NCBI GenBank assembly: GCA_945913025.1
Contig: CAMECJ010000002.1
Span: 124,001-188,000, forward strand
Length of the DNA stretch: 64,000 bases
Reading direction: 5' to 3'
Source: an uncultured Elusimicrobia bacterium
Lineage (GTDB): Bacteria > Elusimicrobiota > Elusimicrobia > Elusimicrobiales > Elusimicrobiaceae
Shown here in pieces: positions 50,267-59,302 of this stretch (its first letter is position 1; the number at the start of each line of letters is the position of its first letter). Made by a program: the position numbers and the translations under genes. The notes below the pieces were generated by a model. That model was not told the origin of the DNA and did not search any database. It worked only from the letters and a program-made list of their open reading frames with translations.

Positions 50267-50806
50267 ATGCACTATAAAACAACTTATCACTCCCCGCTCG
50301 GCAAAATGACGCTCGCCAGCGACGGACAGAATCTGACCGGTCTGTGGATTGACGGTCAAAAGCATGCTGAAAGCACCCTTGGCGGACGTATAGAAGAAAA
50401 AAGCGATTTGGCAATTTTCAAGCAAACCAAAAACTGGTTGGAGCGTTATTTCCGCGGTGCGCGGCCGGCGATTTCGGAACTTCCGCTTGCCCCTGCGGGA
50501 GGAGCGTTCCGGCAAGCTGTATGGAAAATTCTGCGGGAAATTCCTTACGGGCAAGTGATGACGTACGGGGAGATTGCCAACCGAATCGCCCGAGAAAAAG
50601 GGCTTGCCAAAATGTCCGCACAAGCCGTCGGGCAAGCGGTGGGGCATAACCCGATTTCGGTTATTATTCCCTGCCACCGCGTGGTTGGTGCGAACGGGAA
50701 TTTGACGGGCTACGCGGGCGGCATACACTTAAAAATCCGCCTGCTCGCGCATGAAGGCATAACTATGGATAATTTCTTTATGCCCCGACAAGGCACGGCG
50801 CGATAA
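50267..50806 (+). CDS. ogt: Methylated-DNA--protein-cysteine methyltransferase
   Basis: 179 residues from the ATG at 50267; the frame upstream crosses the hairpin and is rejected. The active site PCHRVVG has the acceptor Cys136. EIPYGQVMTYGEIANRIA and GYAGGIHLKIRLLAHEG complete the alkyltransferase fold. It removes O6-alkyl groups from guanine in one irreversible turnover. Location next to a LexA-like gene fits a DNA repair theme. Confidence 0.93.
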   Translation: MHYKTTYHSPLGKMTLASDGQNLTGLWIDGQKHAESTLGGRIEEKSDLAIFKQTKNWLERYFRGARPAISELPLAPAGGAFRQAVWKILREIPYGQVMTYGEIANRIAREKGLAKMSAQAVGQAVGHNPISVIIPCHRVVGANGNLTGYAGGIHLKIRLLAHEGITMDNFFMPRQGTAR

Positions 50807-50845
50807 CAATCCGCCGACTCACGCCTTAAACCGTATCCGCGCTGC

Positions 50846-51439
50846 TCAGCGGACCCACATTGTATATCCTTCGCCATAATTGGAATCCGGATATTGATAA
50901 TTCAATGGTTTTCCCAATGAACGGCATACGTTTTCCGCCACCTGATTCGCTTTATAGGGGTAACATATCACTCCTTGCTCGGGACGAAACGATTGCCATT
51001 CCAATATATATTGCCCATCTCTTCTAATATAAGCCCCCAGACGGGCAAAAATTTTCAGTTGTCCCCCCCGCCAGTTACAGTAGTCTCCATCAGGGTTAGA
51101 GACTTCGGACGCACACGGCAAGGTAATATCCAGTTCATCAAACCGAAGTGCATACGTTCCGGTCGCCATTTTAACAATTTCCTGTGCATTGAGCACACTG
51201 ACAAGCAGTTGCAGATCATTACTTAAGCGGGCTTTCATCACCGCTTTTTGGTATTGCGGCAATGCTACCGCTGCTAATATACCGATGATTAAAACAACCA
51301 CCAATAATTCAATCAGCGTAAAACCTTTCGCTTTATCGTCATCCCGGACGCGGCTCCGTGCTCCAGTCTGTTTATTAAGCCTTGTTCCCCTCTGATAGGG
51401 ATGCTGAAACGAGTTCAGCATGACGGCTTTTTTATACAT
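50846..51439 (-). CDS. Type IV pilin-like protein with palindrome-derived leader (pilin F)
   Basis: 197 residues. The leader is 39 residues (MYKKAVMLNSFQHPYQ... to DDDKAKG), followed by [17 protein letters not shown] and [17 protein letters not shown]. As in pilin E, the residues between MYKK and KG come from an in-frame palindromic element. The C-terminal half contains LPCASEV, DYCNWRGG, GVICYPYK and NVCRSLGK, the last being the recurring C-R-x-L-G motif. It has a 270-base leader from the poly-T promoter at 51714-51741. Confidence 0.88.
   Translation of the reverse strand: MYKKAVMLNSFQHPYQRGTRLNKQTGARSRVRDDDKAKGFTLIELLVVVLIIGILAAVALPQYQKAVMKARLSNDLQLLVSVLNAQEIVKMATGTYALRFDELDITLPCASEVSNPDGDYCNWRGGQLKIFARLGAYIRRDGQYILEWQSFRPEQGVICYPYKANQVAENVCRSLGKPLNYQYPDSNYGEGYTMWVR
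51338..51424. repeat. Palindromic element inside the pilin F coding region
   Basis: GTCATCCCGG... and TGCTGAAAC...TTCAGCATGAC hairpins; the same type as 49173-49274. It encodes the MLNSFQHPYQ-type leader extension. Confidence 0.8.
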
Positions 51440-51485
51440 GGAATATCTCCTATATTATGGTTTGGCGGATTACTTGTTATTATTG

Positions 51486-51562
51486 CGTCATCCCGTAGCG
51501 TCCTTATACGGGATCTCGTCGTTATGAAACGACAGATTCCGGATTACTACCCTCCGGAATGA
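51486..51562. repeat. Extragenic palindromic element, copy 5
   Basis: GTCATCCCGTAG to CGGAATGAC around CGTCGTTATGAAACG, closely matching 29912-29988. A partial extra GGAATGAC end follows to 51585. Confidence 0.75.
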
Positions 51563-51611
51563 CCTAAAGGGTGTTTCCGGAATGACACCACAAAAGCAAA
51601 CCGCCAAACCT

Positions 51612-51713
51612 ATTAAAAAAGTCATCCTGAGTCGTTTCTGCCCAGAATCTACCAATTTTGACAAAATAAACCCCAATCGGGAGATCCCACACAGAAATCC
51701 TCGGAATAACCTC
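51612..51713 (-). repeat. Pilin leader block shared with pilin C
   Basis: Matches 29254-29354 in motif order and spacing. Confidence 0.7.
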
Positions 51714-51741
51714 ATGTTATCAAAAAAAAAAAACGGGTCAA
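51714..51741 (-). promoter_or_regulatory. Poly-T spacer promoter of pilin F
   Basis: Minus strand: TTGACC, CG, a run of 12 T, GA, TAACAT; the spacer is 16 nt. Confidence 0.6.
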
Positions 51742-51839
51742 CCCCCTTGCAGGGGCAGGCATTCCGGCCTGGCCGGAGTTTCGTAATAGACGGTAGCTTG
51801 TAGTTAGAAGGGAACAACATAGGGGGTATCCGCCTGTCT

Positions 51840-51911
51840 GCAAGACCCCAGAGGCTGGGCCCACGATTGTCTGCTCTCTTTTGACTACTGGAGTCACACT
51901 ATTTTAGTTAT
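51840..51911. repeat. Three-copy motif, copy 3
   Basis: Same pattern (GACTACTGGAGTCACACTAT, then TTTTAGTTATG), upstream of the pilin F promoter by about 100 bases. Confidence 0.55.
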
Positions 51912-51942
51912 GCTTCGAATACATGGACGACGACAAAAAACA

Positions 51943-52106
51943 GGATATCCCGACACCCTGCGGGCCGCCAAACTTTTCGAGATGACTTTTTACATAAAAA
52001 GCCAATTAAATATCATCTCCACAGCTGCACGCAGGGTGTGGCCCATGGGGGCAGTCTACAGAGAGTGTTGCCCGCAGGTTCGTAATATGGGAGTTTGTCA
52101 ATATCC
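51943..52106. ncRNA. Closed structured segment, possible small RNA
   Basis: GGATAT (51943) pairs with ATATCC (52101). ACACCCTGC (51953) pairs with GCAGGGTGT (52031). GAGATGA (51979) pairs with TCATCTC (52013), enclosing CTTTTT/AAAAAG. GGGCA (52048) pairs with TGCCC (52069). Together they make a multi-branched fold of about 164 bases on either strand. No known RNA family was recognised and the direction is undetermined. Confidence 0.35.
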
Positions 52107-52140
52107 AAAAAACACCGTCTGATAGAAAACCTCAACACAC

Positions 52141-52176
52141 AAAAAACCCCCGCAATTTACTTGCGGGGGCTTTTTA
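52141..52176 (-). terminator. Terminator of the membrane glycogen-binding-like gene
   Basis: CCCCCGCAA/TTGCGGGGG stem with T runs on both strands. Confidence 0.75.
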
Positions 52177-52194
52177 CTCAAAGCTATAAAACAG

Positions 52195-52884
52195 TTATTC
52201 CACAATCAACACCGAGCGGCCGTCTTTTTCTTCAGCGTACGGATCCCGTGTATTCACGCCGTCGACAATGTATAAAAACTTATATGTCCCGGGGGCGATG
52301 GAAAGCGTTGTTTCCCAATAACCGTTTTTCTTCTTAAGCGCCTGCGGTTTGGACATAGTAAACCCGCTGACAATAGAAACTTTATCGCCTTCGCCAAACC
52401 AGCGGAACGTCACGCGGCGGTATTTGGAGCTTTTGGGATTTACGGCCACAATAATGCTCTTTTTGGTTTCGGCGGCGGGTTTTTCTTCGGTCGCAGCTTT
52501 CGGCTCTTCCGCTTTGGCGGGTTCGGCGGGAACAAGTGCCGTCATCGGCACTTCCACAGGCGCGGCTGCAGGTTTTTCTTGCGGTACGGCAGGCTGCACT
52601 TTTTCGGATTTAGGTTCCGCGGGAACGGCGGCCACGGAAGTGGTTTCAATCGGAGTTACGGTTTCCACATCCACAACGGGCAACTGTTCTTCACCGGACA
52701 CATTGGAAATATCGGCCGGTTGTTCCGCACGCACCTGCGCCCCGTTAAACAGACTGACGGAAAAATGCTTGTACAGGAAAAACCCGAACACGCACATAAA
52801 AATAATGTCCACGATGATAAGGAAAAGCCAAAGGTCTTTGTTTCCGGCGGGTTTTACGTCTAAATCCAGATTTTCGTTTTCCAT
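52195..52884 (-). CDS. Membrane-anchored protein with C-terminal CBM48/AMPK-type glycogen-binding-like domain
   Basis: 229 residues in three parts: a short cytoplasmic N-terminus and one membrane helix (LWLFLIIVDIIFMCVFGFFLY), a Pro/Ala/Glu/Lys-rich linker (about 55-145), and a C-terminal beta domain. The last part reads RRVTFRWFGEGDKVSIVSGF, YWETTLSIAPGTYKFLYIVDG and DPYAEEKDGRSVLIVE. That is the pattern of the early-set/CBM48 domains in glycogen-debranching enzymes and AMPK beta. A sugar-binding surface role is inferred; it has no enzyme domain. tRNA-Gly lies just upstream. Confidence 0.7.
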   Translation of the reverse strand: MENENLDLDVKPAGNKDLWLFLIIVDIIFMCVFGFFLYKHFSVSLFNGAQVRAEQPADISNVSGEEQLPVVDVETVTPIETTSVAAVPAEPKSEKVQPAVPQEKPAAAPVEVPMTALVPAEPAKAEEPKAATEEKPAAETKKSIIVAVNPKSSKYRRVTFRWFGEGDKVSIVSGFTMSKPQALKKKNGYWETTLSIAPGTYKFLYIVDGVNTRDPYAEEKDGRSVLIVE

Positions 52885-52902
52885 AGTTTTCCCTGAAAGA
52901 AA

Positions 52903-52973
52903 AGCGGGCGAAGGGAATCGAACCCTCGTCTAAAGCTTGGGAAGCTTCCATTCTACCATTGAACCACGCCCGC
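52903..52973 (-). tRNA. tRNA-Gly(CCC)
   Basis: Minus strand: acceptor GCGGGCG pairs with CGCCCGC, D-arm GGTTCAATGGTAGAA, anticodon loop TTCCCAA (CCC), T-arm GGTTCGATTCC. Discriminator T. CCA is not encoded, unlike the tRNA-Asn in this window, so the adjacent CCA-adding enzyme must finish it. Confidence 0.95.
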
Positions 52974-53039
52974 AATAAACATCTGCTGCACTTTTATTTT
53001 AGCAAAGTTTCCCGTCCGGCACAACTATTTTATGCGCCG

Positions 53040-54578
53040 CTATTTCCGAACCGTTTTTTTAACGGGAGCAATGTGCTGGCCGCGCACGTCCAGCGTTTTT
53101 AAAAACGCAAGCGCGCTTTCGCGGTCCGCTACCGATCCGTCCACCTGAGCGTCGGCCACCGCATCTAAAATCTCGCCGATTTTGGGGCTTGGAGGCAAGG
53201 ATAAAACGTCCATTACGTCCCGCCCCGTAATTATCCGCGCGGGACGGACTTTTTTCGGTTGGTCAAAAAATTTCTTAAAAAGCAGATTCAGCACTTGGAT
53301 ATGACGCAGCGTCTTGCCGATATTGGCCGTTTTTTGCGCTTGGGAAATTGTCATCATCGGCTCTGCGCTTTTGGGCATAATGCGTTTTAACTGTGCATCG
53401 GTTACGTAACTGGCGTAATCGGCCCAGCACAAAAGAAGCATCGGCACGGCGGCTTCACCCAAATCGCGGAAAAAGTGGAATGCGCCGCGGTCGGTGATTA
53501 CATCGTTGCTGGCCAAATTGCTGGGGCGTAAATGTTCGCCGATCATCGCGCAAATCAGGCGCATATCGGCGCGGGAATAGTGCAGCCGCTCCAAAATGAC
53601 TTTCGCCATTTTGGCGCCTTTTTCCTCGTGATAAAAAAACCGCAGACGGTCGCCTTTTACTCTGGCGGTAGCGGGCTTGGCTACGTCGTGCAACAGGGCG
53701 GCCATTTTAAAAAGCGGCTTGTTGGCGGCCACAATCTCCAGTTTTTTGGCGTATTTGCTAAACGCCTTGGGCAAATTGTCTAAAAGATATTCCATACGGC
53801 GGAACACGTCCAGCGTATGTTTTAACACGCCGCCTTTGCCGTAATATACTTCGGCGCAGGTGCGCTGCGCTTCCAGTTCCGGGAAAATCGCGGTCAACAG
53901 GCCGTACTTATCCATCAACATTAAATTTTCGTACGCCTTAGACGTGGAAAACAACCGCAGCAGTTCTTCCTGCACGCGTTCCCCCGCAGGCTGTGAAATC
54001 AGCGCGGCGTCCTTTTTAATTTGTCTCAGCGTACTTTCGTCTATTTTAAAACCGAGTTCCGCCGCCGACCGGAACGCACGCAGCATGCGCAGCGGATCGT
54101 CCTTAAACACGCGCGGGTTGTTCATGCGGATAATTTTATTGGACACATCTTGCAACCCGCCGGACAAATCAACAATTAAATCTTTTTTAAGTTTGGTAAG
54201 CCGGATTTTAGAGCAGCCTTCTTTCTGTTTTTTGATTTGGATTTCCGGCCGCGCCGAAACAGGATATGCCAGCGAATTAAATGCAAAATCACGGCGCAAA
54301 AGGTCCGCCTTCAAATCGTTGCCTTGATAAGAAGTTAAATCAATTTGGACTTTATCCTTATGCGTAACAAGCCGCCACACGCCGAACTCCGCGTCCATTT
54401 CAAACGCGGCGGCTTTTAGTTTTTTGGCAAGCGCTAAAGCGGCGGGCTTTACATCCTGCGGCGGGAGGGCAAGGTCGATGTCCGACGAATCCTTGCGCAT
54501 CAAACTGCCGCGCACGATTCCCCCCACGTAGTGGGCGGACGGCACAACATCAGCCAAAACACGCGCCAAATCAGCCAA
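53040..54578 (-). CDS. cca: CCA tRNA nucleotidyltransferase / poly(A) polymerase family with HD domain
   Basis: About 512 residues if the TTG at 54578, preceded by GGAGG, is the start; a GTG at 54599 is also possible. Both overlap the end of the previous gene. Class II nucleotidyltransferase: YVGGIVRGSLMRKDSSDIDLA catalytic head with the DxD motif, RRDFAFNSLAY, and the KDDPLRMLRAFRSAAELGF block. An HD domain (ALLHDVAKPATA) follows. It adds or repairs the CCA end of tRNAs, needed here for tRNA-Gly. Confidence 0.88.
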   Translation of the reverse strand: MADLARVLADVVPSAHYVGGIVRGSLMRKDSSDIDLALPPQDVKPAALALAKKLKAAAFEMDAEFGVWRLVTHKDKVQIDLTSYQGNDLKADLLRRDFAFNSLAYPVSARPEIQIKKQKEGCSKIRLTKLKKDLIVDLSGGLQDVSNKIIRMNNPRVFKDDPLRMLRAFRSAAELGFKIDESTLRQIKKDAALISQPAGERVQEELLRLFSTSKAYENLMLMDKYGLLTAIFPELEAQRTCAEVYYGKGGVLKHTLDVFRRMEYLLDNLPKAFSKYAKKLEIVAANKPLFKMAALLHDVAKPATARVKGDRLRFFYHEEKGAKMAKVILERLHYSRADMRLICAMIGEHLRPSNLASNDVITDRGAFHFFRDLGEAAVPMLLLCWADYASYVTDAQLKRIMPKSAEPMMTISQAQKTANIGKTLRHIQVLNLLFKKFFDQPKKVRPARIITGRDVMDVLSLPPSPKIGEILDAVADAQVDGSVADRESALAFLKTLDVRGQHIAPVKKTVRK

Positions 54579-56193
54579 GGGAGTCCTCCACTTCCGCACC
54601 GCCGCGCGCGGCCAGTTTGGCCACGGCATCTTTACGCAGTTCGCGTTTGAGCACCTTGCGCAAGGCGTTTTTGGGCAGCGATTCTACAAACTCAAAATCG
54701 CGCGGACGTTTGTAGTTATCCAAATGCGTTTTTAAAAATTTCCGAAATTCGGCAGGGTCTATTTCCGTACCTTCTTTTTTGACGGCGTAGAGTTTTACAA
54801 ATTCGCCGCCGCGGCCGTCCGGCACGCCAATAACGGCACATTCTTCAATGGCGGGGTGTTCGCAAATGACGGCTTCCACCTGCGCGGAAAAAACCTTCAG
54901 CCCCTTGATGATAATCATATCTTTTTTACGGTCTTTGATAAAAATAAATCCGTCGTCGTCAATTTCCACGATGTCACCCGTCTTAAACCAACCGTCTTCG
55001 GTAAACGCGTCGTGCGTGGCGGTTTCGTTGCCCCAATATCCCTTAAATACGTTGGGGCCTTTAACGCATAATTCGCCCTCTTTGTTGCGGGGCACTTCGT
55101 TTCCATCGTCGTCCACCACAAGCGTGCTGACAGCGGGTATGGCAGGGCCGACGGATTTAATTTTTTGGAGCTTTTCCGTATTTACGCTTACAACGGGGCT
55201 TGTTTCGGTAAGGCCGTAGCCTTCCAATATCGGCACGCCGATTTTTTCTTCAAACCGGTCTTTAATTTCCTGCGTCAACGGCGCCGCGCCGGATACGGCA
55301 AAGCGTACGTTTTTAAACGGCCAAAAGCGCAAATACAACCGTTTTAAACCTTTGGCTTCTTTGGAAAGTACGGCGTAAATTTGCGGTACAGCCAAAATAA
55401 TGGTAACTTTTTCCGATCCCATCGCCCCCAGCCATTTACTGGCGGGCATTACGTTGGCCACAATGACCACTTTCAAATTCAGGTACAGCGGAATGACCAC
55501 GCACGCCGTCCACGCAAACGAGTGAAACATCGGCAATAAGCACAAAAAGCAGTCTTCGTCCGTTACTTTAAAAATCTGCGCGCAGGAAATAACATTAGAT
55601 GCCAAATTTCCGTGTGTCAGCATCGCCCCTTTTGGAAGCCCCGTCGTACCGGAGGTATAAAGGATAAAAGCCAAATCGTCCAGCTCCGCCTGCGCGGAGG
55701 CGGTTTCATCGTGCGGGACGGATTTTTCAATTTCCTCCCAGAACTTTTGCACGCACGGAGTATCCGCAGCGGAAGAAGGAATCTCGTCCGTCGTAAAAAT
55801 ATATTTTACTTCAGGCGTACTCGGCAGCGCCTTTACATAATGGCGGATAAATTCCGCCTGCGTAACCACTGCCTTGGCGCCCGAATTGTTTAAAATATAT
55901 TGGATTTCTTCCTGCTTGGTTACCATAAAATTAACGGGAATACTGACCGCGCCCAATTTATAAAGGCCGAAATTCGCCACCACCGTATCAATCGCGTTGC
56001 GGTGGACGATGGCCACGCGGTCCCCTTTGCGGATGCCGTGTTCAAAAAACATATCGGCGGCGCGGTCCACCTGCATTAAAAGTTCGTGATAAGAGACTTC
56101 CTTTCCCGTTCCCGCCTCCACCAACGCGGTTTTGTCCGGAAAGCGGAACGCGCTGTCGGATAATGCGGTATACAAATCTTTGCGGCGAATCAT
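54571..56193 (-). CDS. AMP-dependent acyl-CoA synthetase (long-chain fatty acid CoA ligase-like)
   Basis: 540 residues from the ATG at 56193 (AGAGG site). ANL-superfamily motifs: ILYTSGTTGLPKGAMLTHGN (phosphate loop), EGYGLTETSPVVSVN, GWFKTGDIVEIDDDGF and KDMIIIKGLKVFSAQVE. C-terminal lysine in KNALRKVLKREL. It activates a carboxylic acid, probably a fatty acid, as acyl-AMP then acyl-CoA. Downstream it overlaps cca; upstream is the peptide ABC transporter operon, so it may be co-transcribed. Confidence 0.87.
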   Translation of the reverse strand: MIRRKDLYTALSDSAFRFPDKTALVEAGTGKEVSYHELLMQVDRAADMFFEHGIRKGDRVAIVHRNAIDTVVANFGLYKLGAVSIPVNFMVTKQEEIQYILNNSGAKAVVTQAEFIRHYVKALPSTPEVKYIFTTDEIPSSAADTPCVQKFWEEIEKSVPHDETASAQAELDDLAFILYTSGTTGLPKGAMLTHGNLASNVISCAQIFKVTDEDCFLCLLPMFHSFAWTACVVIPLYLNLKVVIVANVMPASKWLGAMGSEKVTIILAVPQIYAVLSKEAKGLKRLYLRFWPFKNVRFAVSGAAPLTQEIKDRFEEKIGVPILEGYGLTETSPVVSVNTEKLQKIKSVGPAIPAVSTLVVDDDGNEVPRNKEGELCVKGPNVFKGYWGNETATHDAFTEDGWFKTGDIVEIDDDGFIFIKDRKKDMIIIKGLKVFSAQVEAVICEHPAIEECAVIGVPDGRGGEFVKLYAVKKEGTEIDPAEFRKFLKTHLDNYKRPRDFEFVESLPKNALRKVLKRELRKDAVAKLAARGGAEVEDSLG

Positions 56194-56239
56194 AAGCACC
56201 TCTTATTTAATTAGTAAATCTTTCTTTTATTTTAGTATA

Positions 56240-57115
56240 TTACACCTGTCTGGGGTCCAAAATATCGCGGAAAGCGTCCCCGAGAAGGTTCCAACCGAGC
56301 ACAAACAGAAAAATCGCGCCGCCCGGGGCAACGACGGTATACCAATACGCAAACGGATTTTGCGCCGTCCCGAGCACCCAGTTGCGCGCCATCGCGATTA
56401 ACTGCCCCCAATCGGCTGTGCCGGCCTGCGCGCCTAAGCCCAAAAATGACAGAGAAGCCGCCGTCAGCACCACATAGCCGATATCCAAACTGGCTACCAC
56501 GACGGACGGATAAATAGAATTAGGCAGAATATGCCTGAGTAAAATACGCGGCCCGCGCGCGCCGAGCGTCCGTGCGGCGGTAACATATCCGCGTTGTTTG
56601 ACGGACAAAATGTCTCCGCGAATCAAACGCGCGTAAGACGGCCACGCCACAGCGGTAAGGGCAATCATCATATTTTTAATATCCGGCCCCAACATAGCGG
56701 CAATAACCATCGCCAGCACCAAAGACGGCACGGCAAATACGATGTCCGTCAGGCGCATCAGCGTTTCATCCGTTTTTCCGCCGAAATACGCCGCCGTCCC
56801 GCCGACAAACAAACCGATTAAAAACGCAAAAAACGTAACCGTTACGCCCACTTTAAATGCAAGACGCGTGCCCCATACCACACCATAATACAAGTCGTAC
56901 TGCTGTTCGGTGGTGCCAAACCAGTTTTGGGCGGACGGCGGCTGCGGCGCGATTTGATAATTTTTCTGCGGCATCTGATACGGATTATTTTGATTGTAAA
57001 CGGGAGCCAACAGCGGCGCAAACAGCGCCACCAACGCAAAAAACAGCACGAGGGAAAACCCGACGAGCGAAGTTTTATTCGTAAAAATACGTTTAAAAAT
57101 ACGGTTTTTCAGCAT
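56240..57115 (-). CDS. oppC: Oligopeptide ABC transporter permease (OppC/DppC-like)
   Basis: 291 residues with 6 membrane segments; the N-terminal long loop (VYNQNNPYQMPQKNYQ) is typical for DppC/OppC. The BPD_transp_1 EAA-type loop is AARTLGARGPRILLRHILPNS, which docks to the ATPases. Likely partner of the OppB-like gene 3 bases upstream. It belongs to the minus-strand operon oppD-oppF-peptidase-oppB-oppC. Confidence 0.88.
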   Translation of the reverse strand: MLKNRIFKRIFTNKTSLVGFSLVLFFALVALFAPLLAPVYNQNNPYQMPQKNYQIAPQPPSAQNWFGTTEQQYDLYYGVVWGTRLAFKVGVTVTFFAFLIGLFVGGTAAYFGGKTDETLMRLTDIVFAVPSLVLAMVIAAMLGPDIKNMMIALTAVAWPSYARLIRGDILSVKQRGYVTAARTLGARGPRILLRHILPNSIYPSVVVASLDIGYVVLTAASLSFLGLGAQAGTADWGQLIAMARNWVLGTAQNPFAYWYTVVAPGGAIFLFVLGWNLLGDAFRDILDPRQV

Positions 57116-57118
57116 AAT

Positions 57119-58144
57119 TTAGTCCAGCCGTATGCGCGGATCCACCGCCGTATATAAAATATCCGACAGCAAATTGCCGATGACAAACAGCACCGCCACC
57201 ATTAAGGAGAACCCCAAAATGCCCGCAATGTCGAGCTGCTGCGCGGCCAGCACACCGAAGCGGCCGATCCCGGGGTAATCAAAAATGGTTTCCACAATTA
57301 CCGTTCCGCCCAAGAGGCGGATAAACTGAATACTGGCCAGCGTGATGACGGGAATAATGGCGTTTTTGCCCGCGTGTTTATAGACGACGGCCGTTTCCGG
57401 CAAGCCTTTTGCGCGCGCGGTGCGGACGTAATCTTTATTTAATTCCTCAAGCATACTCGAACGCATTACGCGCACCATCAGCGCAAACGAACCGATACAC
57501 AGGGTTACCGACGGCAGCACCAGGTGGGACAATACATCTCCGAACACGCGCCAGTCGCCGTTTAGTACGGCGTCCAACAGCAAAAGTCCGGTATACGTTT
57601 TAAACGACCCGCCGTGGATAACCATATCCGTATGAAAGGAATACCCGCCCGTAGAAAACCAGCCGAGTTTGCCGTAAAACACCATTAACAGAAGCAGCCC
57701 CAGCACAAAAATCGGGAGCGAAAACCCGCCCACGCTGACCATACGCGCCGCAATATCCTGCCAACCGTCTTTATGTACGGCGGACGTGCTGCCGAACCAT
57801 ACGCCGAAAAACACGACAAGCAGAATGGTTACAAACGCCAGCTGAATCGTGGCGGGCAGATACTCTTTAATTGCGCGGGCTACGGGCATATTGGCGCTGG
57901 GGCTGTAGCCCAAATCGCCGCGCACTACATTACCCAGCCAGCGGCCGTATTGCTTAAACACACTGTCGCGCAAGCCGTACCGGCGGATGACTTCTTCAAG
58001 CGAGCCCATTTGGCGCGGGTCTTTTACGTACAGCGACGCGCGCATTTCGGGGCTTAACCGCTGCGTGAGAAAAAAGAGCAAAAACGTAACGCCCAAAATC
58101 ACGAGCGGCAAAAGAAGAAGCCTGCGGGTAATGTAGCGGAGCAT
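57119..58144 (-). CDS. oppB: Oligopeptide ABC transporter permease (OppB/DppB-like)
   Basis: 341 residues. The N-terminus MLRYITRRLLLLPLVILGVT is typical of DppB. The EAA-type loop is RTARAKGLPETAVVYKHAGKNAIIP, followed by the characteristic GGTVIVETIFDYPGIGRFG. It forms the membrane channel with OppC. The gene before it encodes an M20-type peptidase, 9 bases away. Confidence 0.9.
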   Translation of the reverse strand: MLRYITRRLLLLPLVILGVTFLLFFLTQRLSPEMRASLYVKDPRQMGSLEEVIRRYGLRDSVFKQYGRWLGNVVRGDLGYSPSANMPVARAIKEYLPATIQLAFVTILLVVFFGVWFGSTSAVHKDGWQDIAARMVSVGGFSLPIFVLGLLLLMVFYGKLGWFSTGGYSFHTDMVIHGGSFKTYTGLLLLDAVLNGDWRVFGDVLSHLVLPSVTLCIGSFALMVRVMRSSMLEELNKDYVRTARAKGLPETAVVYKHAGKNAIIPVITLASIQFIRLLGGTVIVETIFDYPGIGRFGVLAAQQLDIAGILGFSLMVAVLFVIGNLLSDILYTAVDPRIRLD

Positions 58145-58153
58145 AAATTCCTT

Positions 58154-59302
58154 TTACTTTTTATAAGCCAGCAAGGTGCCGAGCGCAATGTGAAACGCGG
58201 CGAAAAATTCCTTCAGCAGCAGGTATTCTTTCGTCGTGTGATAACCGCGCACGCCCGTACCCAAATTGGGCAGCGTAAACCCCTTTCCGGCCAGTACGTT
58301 GGCGTCGCACCCGCCGCCGCACGCAACAGGTTTTAACGAAATCCCAAGCTGTTTGGCCGCGGCCACCGCGCCCTTTACCACCGGATGCGTTTTGGCAATA
58401 CGCACCGCGGGGTAGCGTTCTTCGGCTACGAATTTTAATTCGGGTTTGCAGATTTTTCCGTCGATTTTTTTCGTAAAGCGTTTGACGGCTTTTTCGAAAG
58501 CGGCCTTCATATTTGCGGTTTGCTTGGCCAGTTTTTCGTTCACCAAGCTGCGCGCTTCGCCTTTTAAATATACTTCCGGCATCACGACGTTGGTCGCCTG
58601 ACCGCCTTGGATAATGCCAAAGTTAGCCACGGTATCTTTATCAATGCGGCCCAGTTTCATCTGCGTCAGCGCATAGGCGGCCACTTCCACGGCGGAAATG
58701 CCCTTTTCGGGAGAAACGCCCGCGTGCGAGGCAAGCCCTTTAATCCACACTTCAATCGTGTTGACGGCCGGCCCCTGCACGAGGACGGAATCCACTTCTT
58801 CACCGTCTAAAATCACGCCTTCCCGGCCTTTGATTTTTGTGCAATCCAAATTTTTAGAACCGAACATTCCCACTTCTTCGGAAAGCGTAAACACGGCTTC
58901 CACGGGCGGATGAGGAAGTTTTTGTTCTTTTAAGGTGCGTAAAATTTCCAAAATAATCGCCACACCCGCCTTGTCGTCCGCGCCCAAAACGGTGGTGCCG
59001 TCGGAGGTAATGCGGTCTTTTTTCACCACGGCTTTTACGCCCTTTCCCGGGGTTACCGTATCTAAGTGCGCGCAAAGAATAAACGGCGCGCTGTTAACCG
59101 TTCCGGGCAGGTAGCCGATCACGTTGCCTTTTGCGGTCGTTTTATATTTTTTTCCGGCGTTGTCCACCGCAACGCGGCAGCCGATTTCTTTCAGTTCCCG
59201 CGCGACCAGTTCCTGCATCGCGCCTTCGTTATACGATTCACTGTCCGTTTGCGCGAGTTTTACAAACGTCTCAATCAGTCTTTTTTCGTTTAATTTAATC
59301 AT
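58154..59302 (-). CDS. M20-family peptidase (PepT/tripeptidase-like)
   Basis: 382 residues from the ATG at 59302, which overlaps the previous ATPase stop by 4 bases. Zinc-binding blocks are CAHLDTVTPG, LGADDKAGVAIILEIL (metal bridge) and FTLSEEVGMFGSKNLD (catalytic Glu). GVRGYHTTKEYL carries the last histidine. Dimerisation domain is in the middle (KGLASHAGVSPEKG). It should cleave short peptides in the cytoplasm, directly after import by the surrounding Opp genes. Confidence 0.85.
   Translation of the reverse strand: MIKLNEKRLIETFVKLAQTDSESYNEGAMQELVARELKEIGCRVAVDNAGKKYKTTAKGNVIGYLPGTVNSAPFILCAHLDTVTPGKGVKAVVKKDRITSDGTTVLGADDKAGVAIILEILRTLKEQKLPHPPVEAVFTLSEEVGMFGSKNLDCTKIKGREGVILDGEEVDSVLVQGPAVNTIEVWIKGLASHAGVSPEKGISAVEVAAYALTQMKLGRIDKDTVANFGIIQGGQATNVVMPEVYLKGEARSLVNEKLAKQTANMKAAFEKAVKRFTKKIDGKICKPELKFVAEERYPAVRIAKTHPVVKGAVAAAKQLGISLKPVACGGGCDANVLAGKGFTLPNLGTGVRGYHTTKEYLLLKEFFAAFHIALGTLLAYKK

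Larger units (their letters stand above)
51440..52194. other. Intergenic region upstream of pilin F
   Basis: Contains GGTTTGGCGG (51460) and its complement CCGCCAAACC (51600), a palindromic element (51486-51562), the leader block shared with pilin C (51612-51713) and the poly-T promoter. A motif shared with the loci at 3413 and 29620 (51840-51911), a closed structured segment (51943-52106) and the terminator at 52141-52176 follow. No protein gene is supported. Confidence 0.65.

Noticed and set aside
51910-52122. Short + strand open frame of 70 codons
   Set aside because: It overlaps the multi-stem segment, shows no protein family signal and no ribosome site; structure explains the sequence better.
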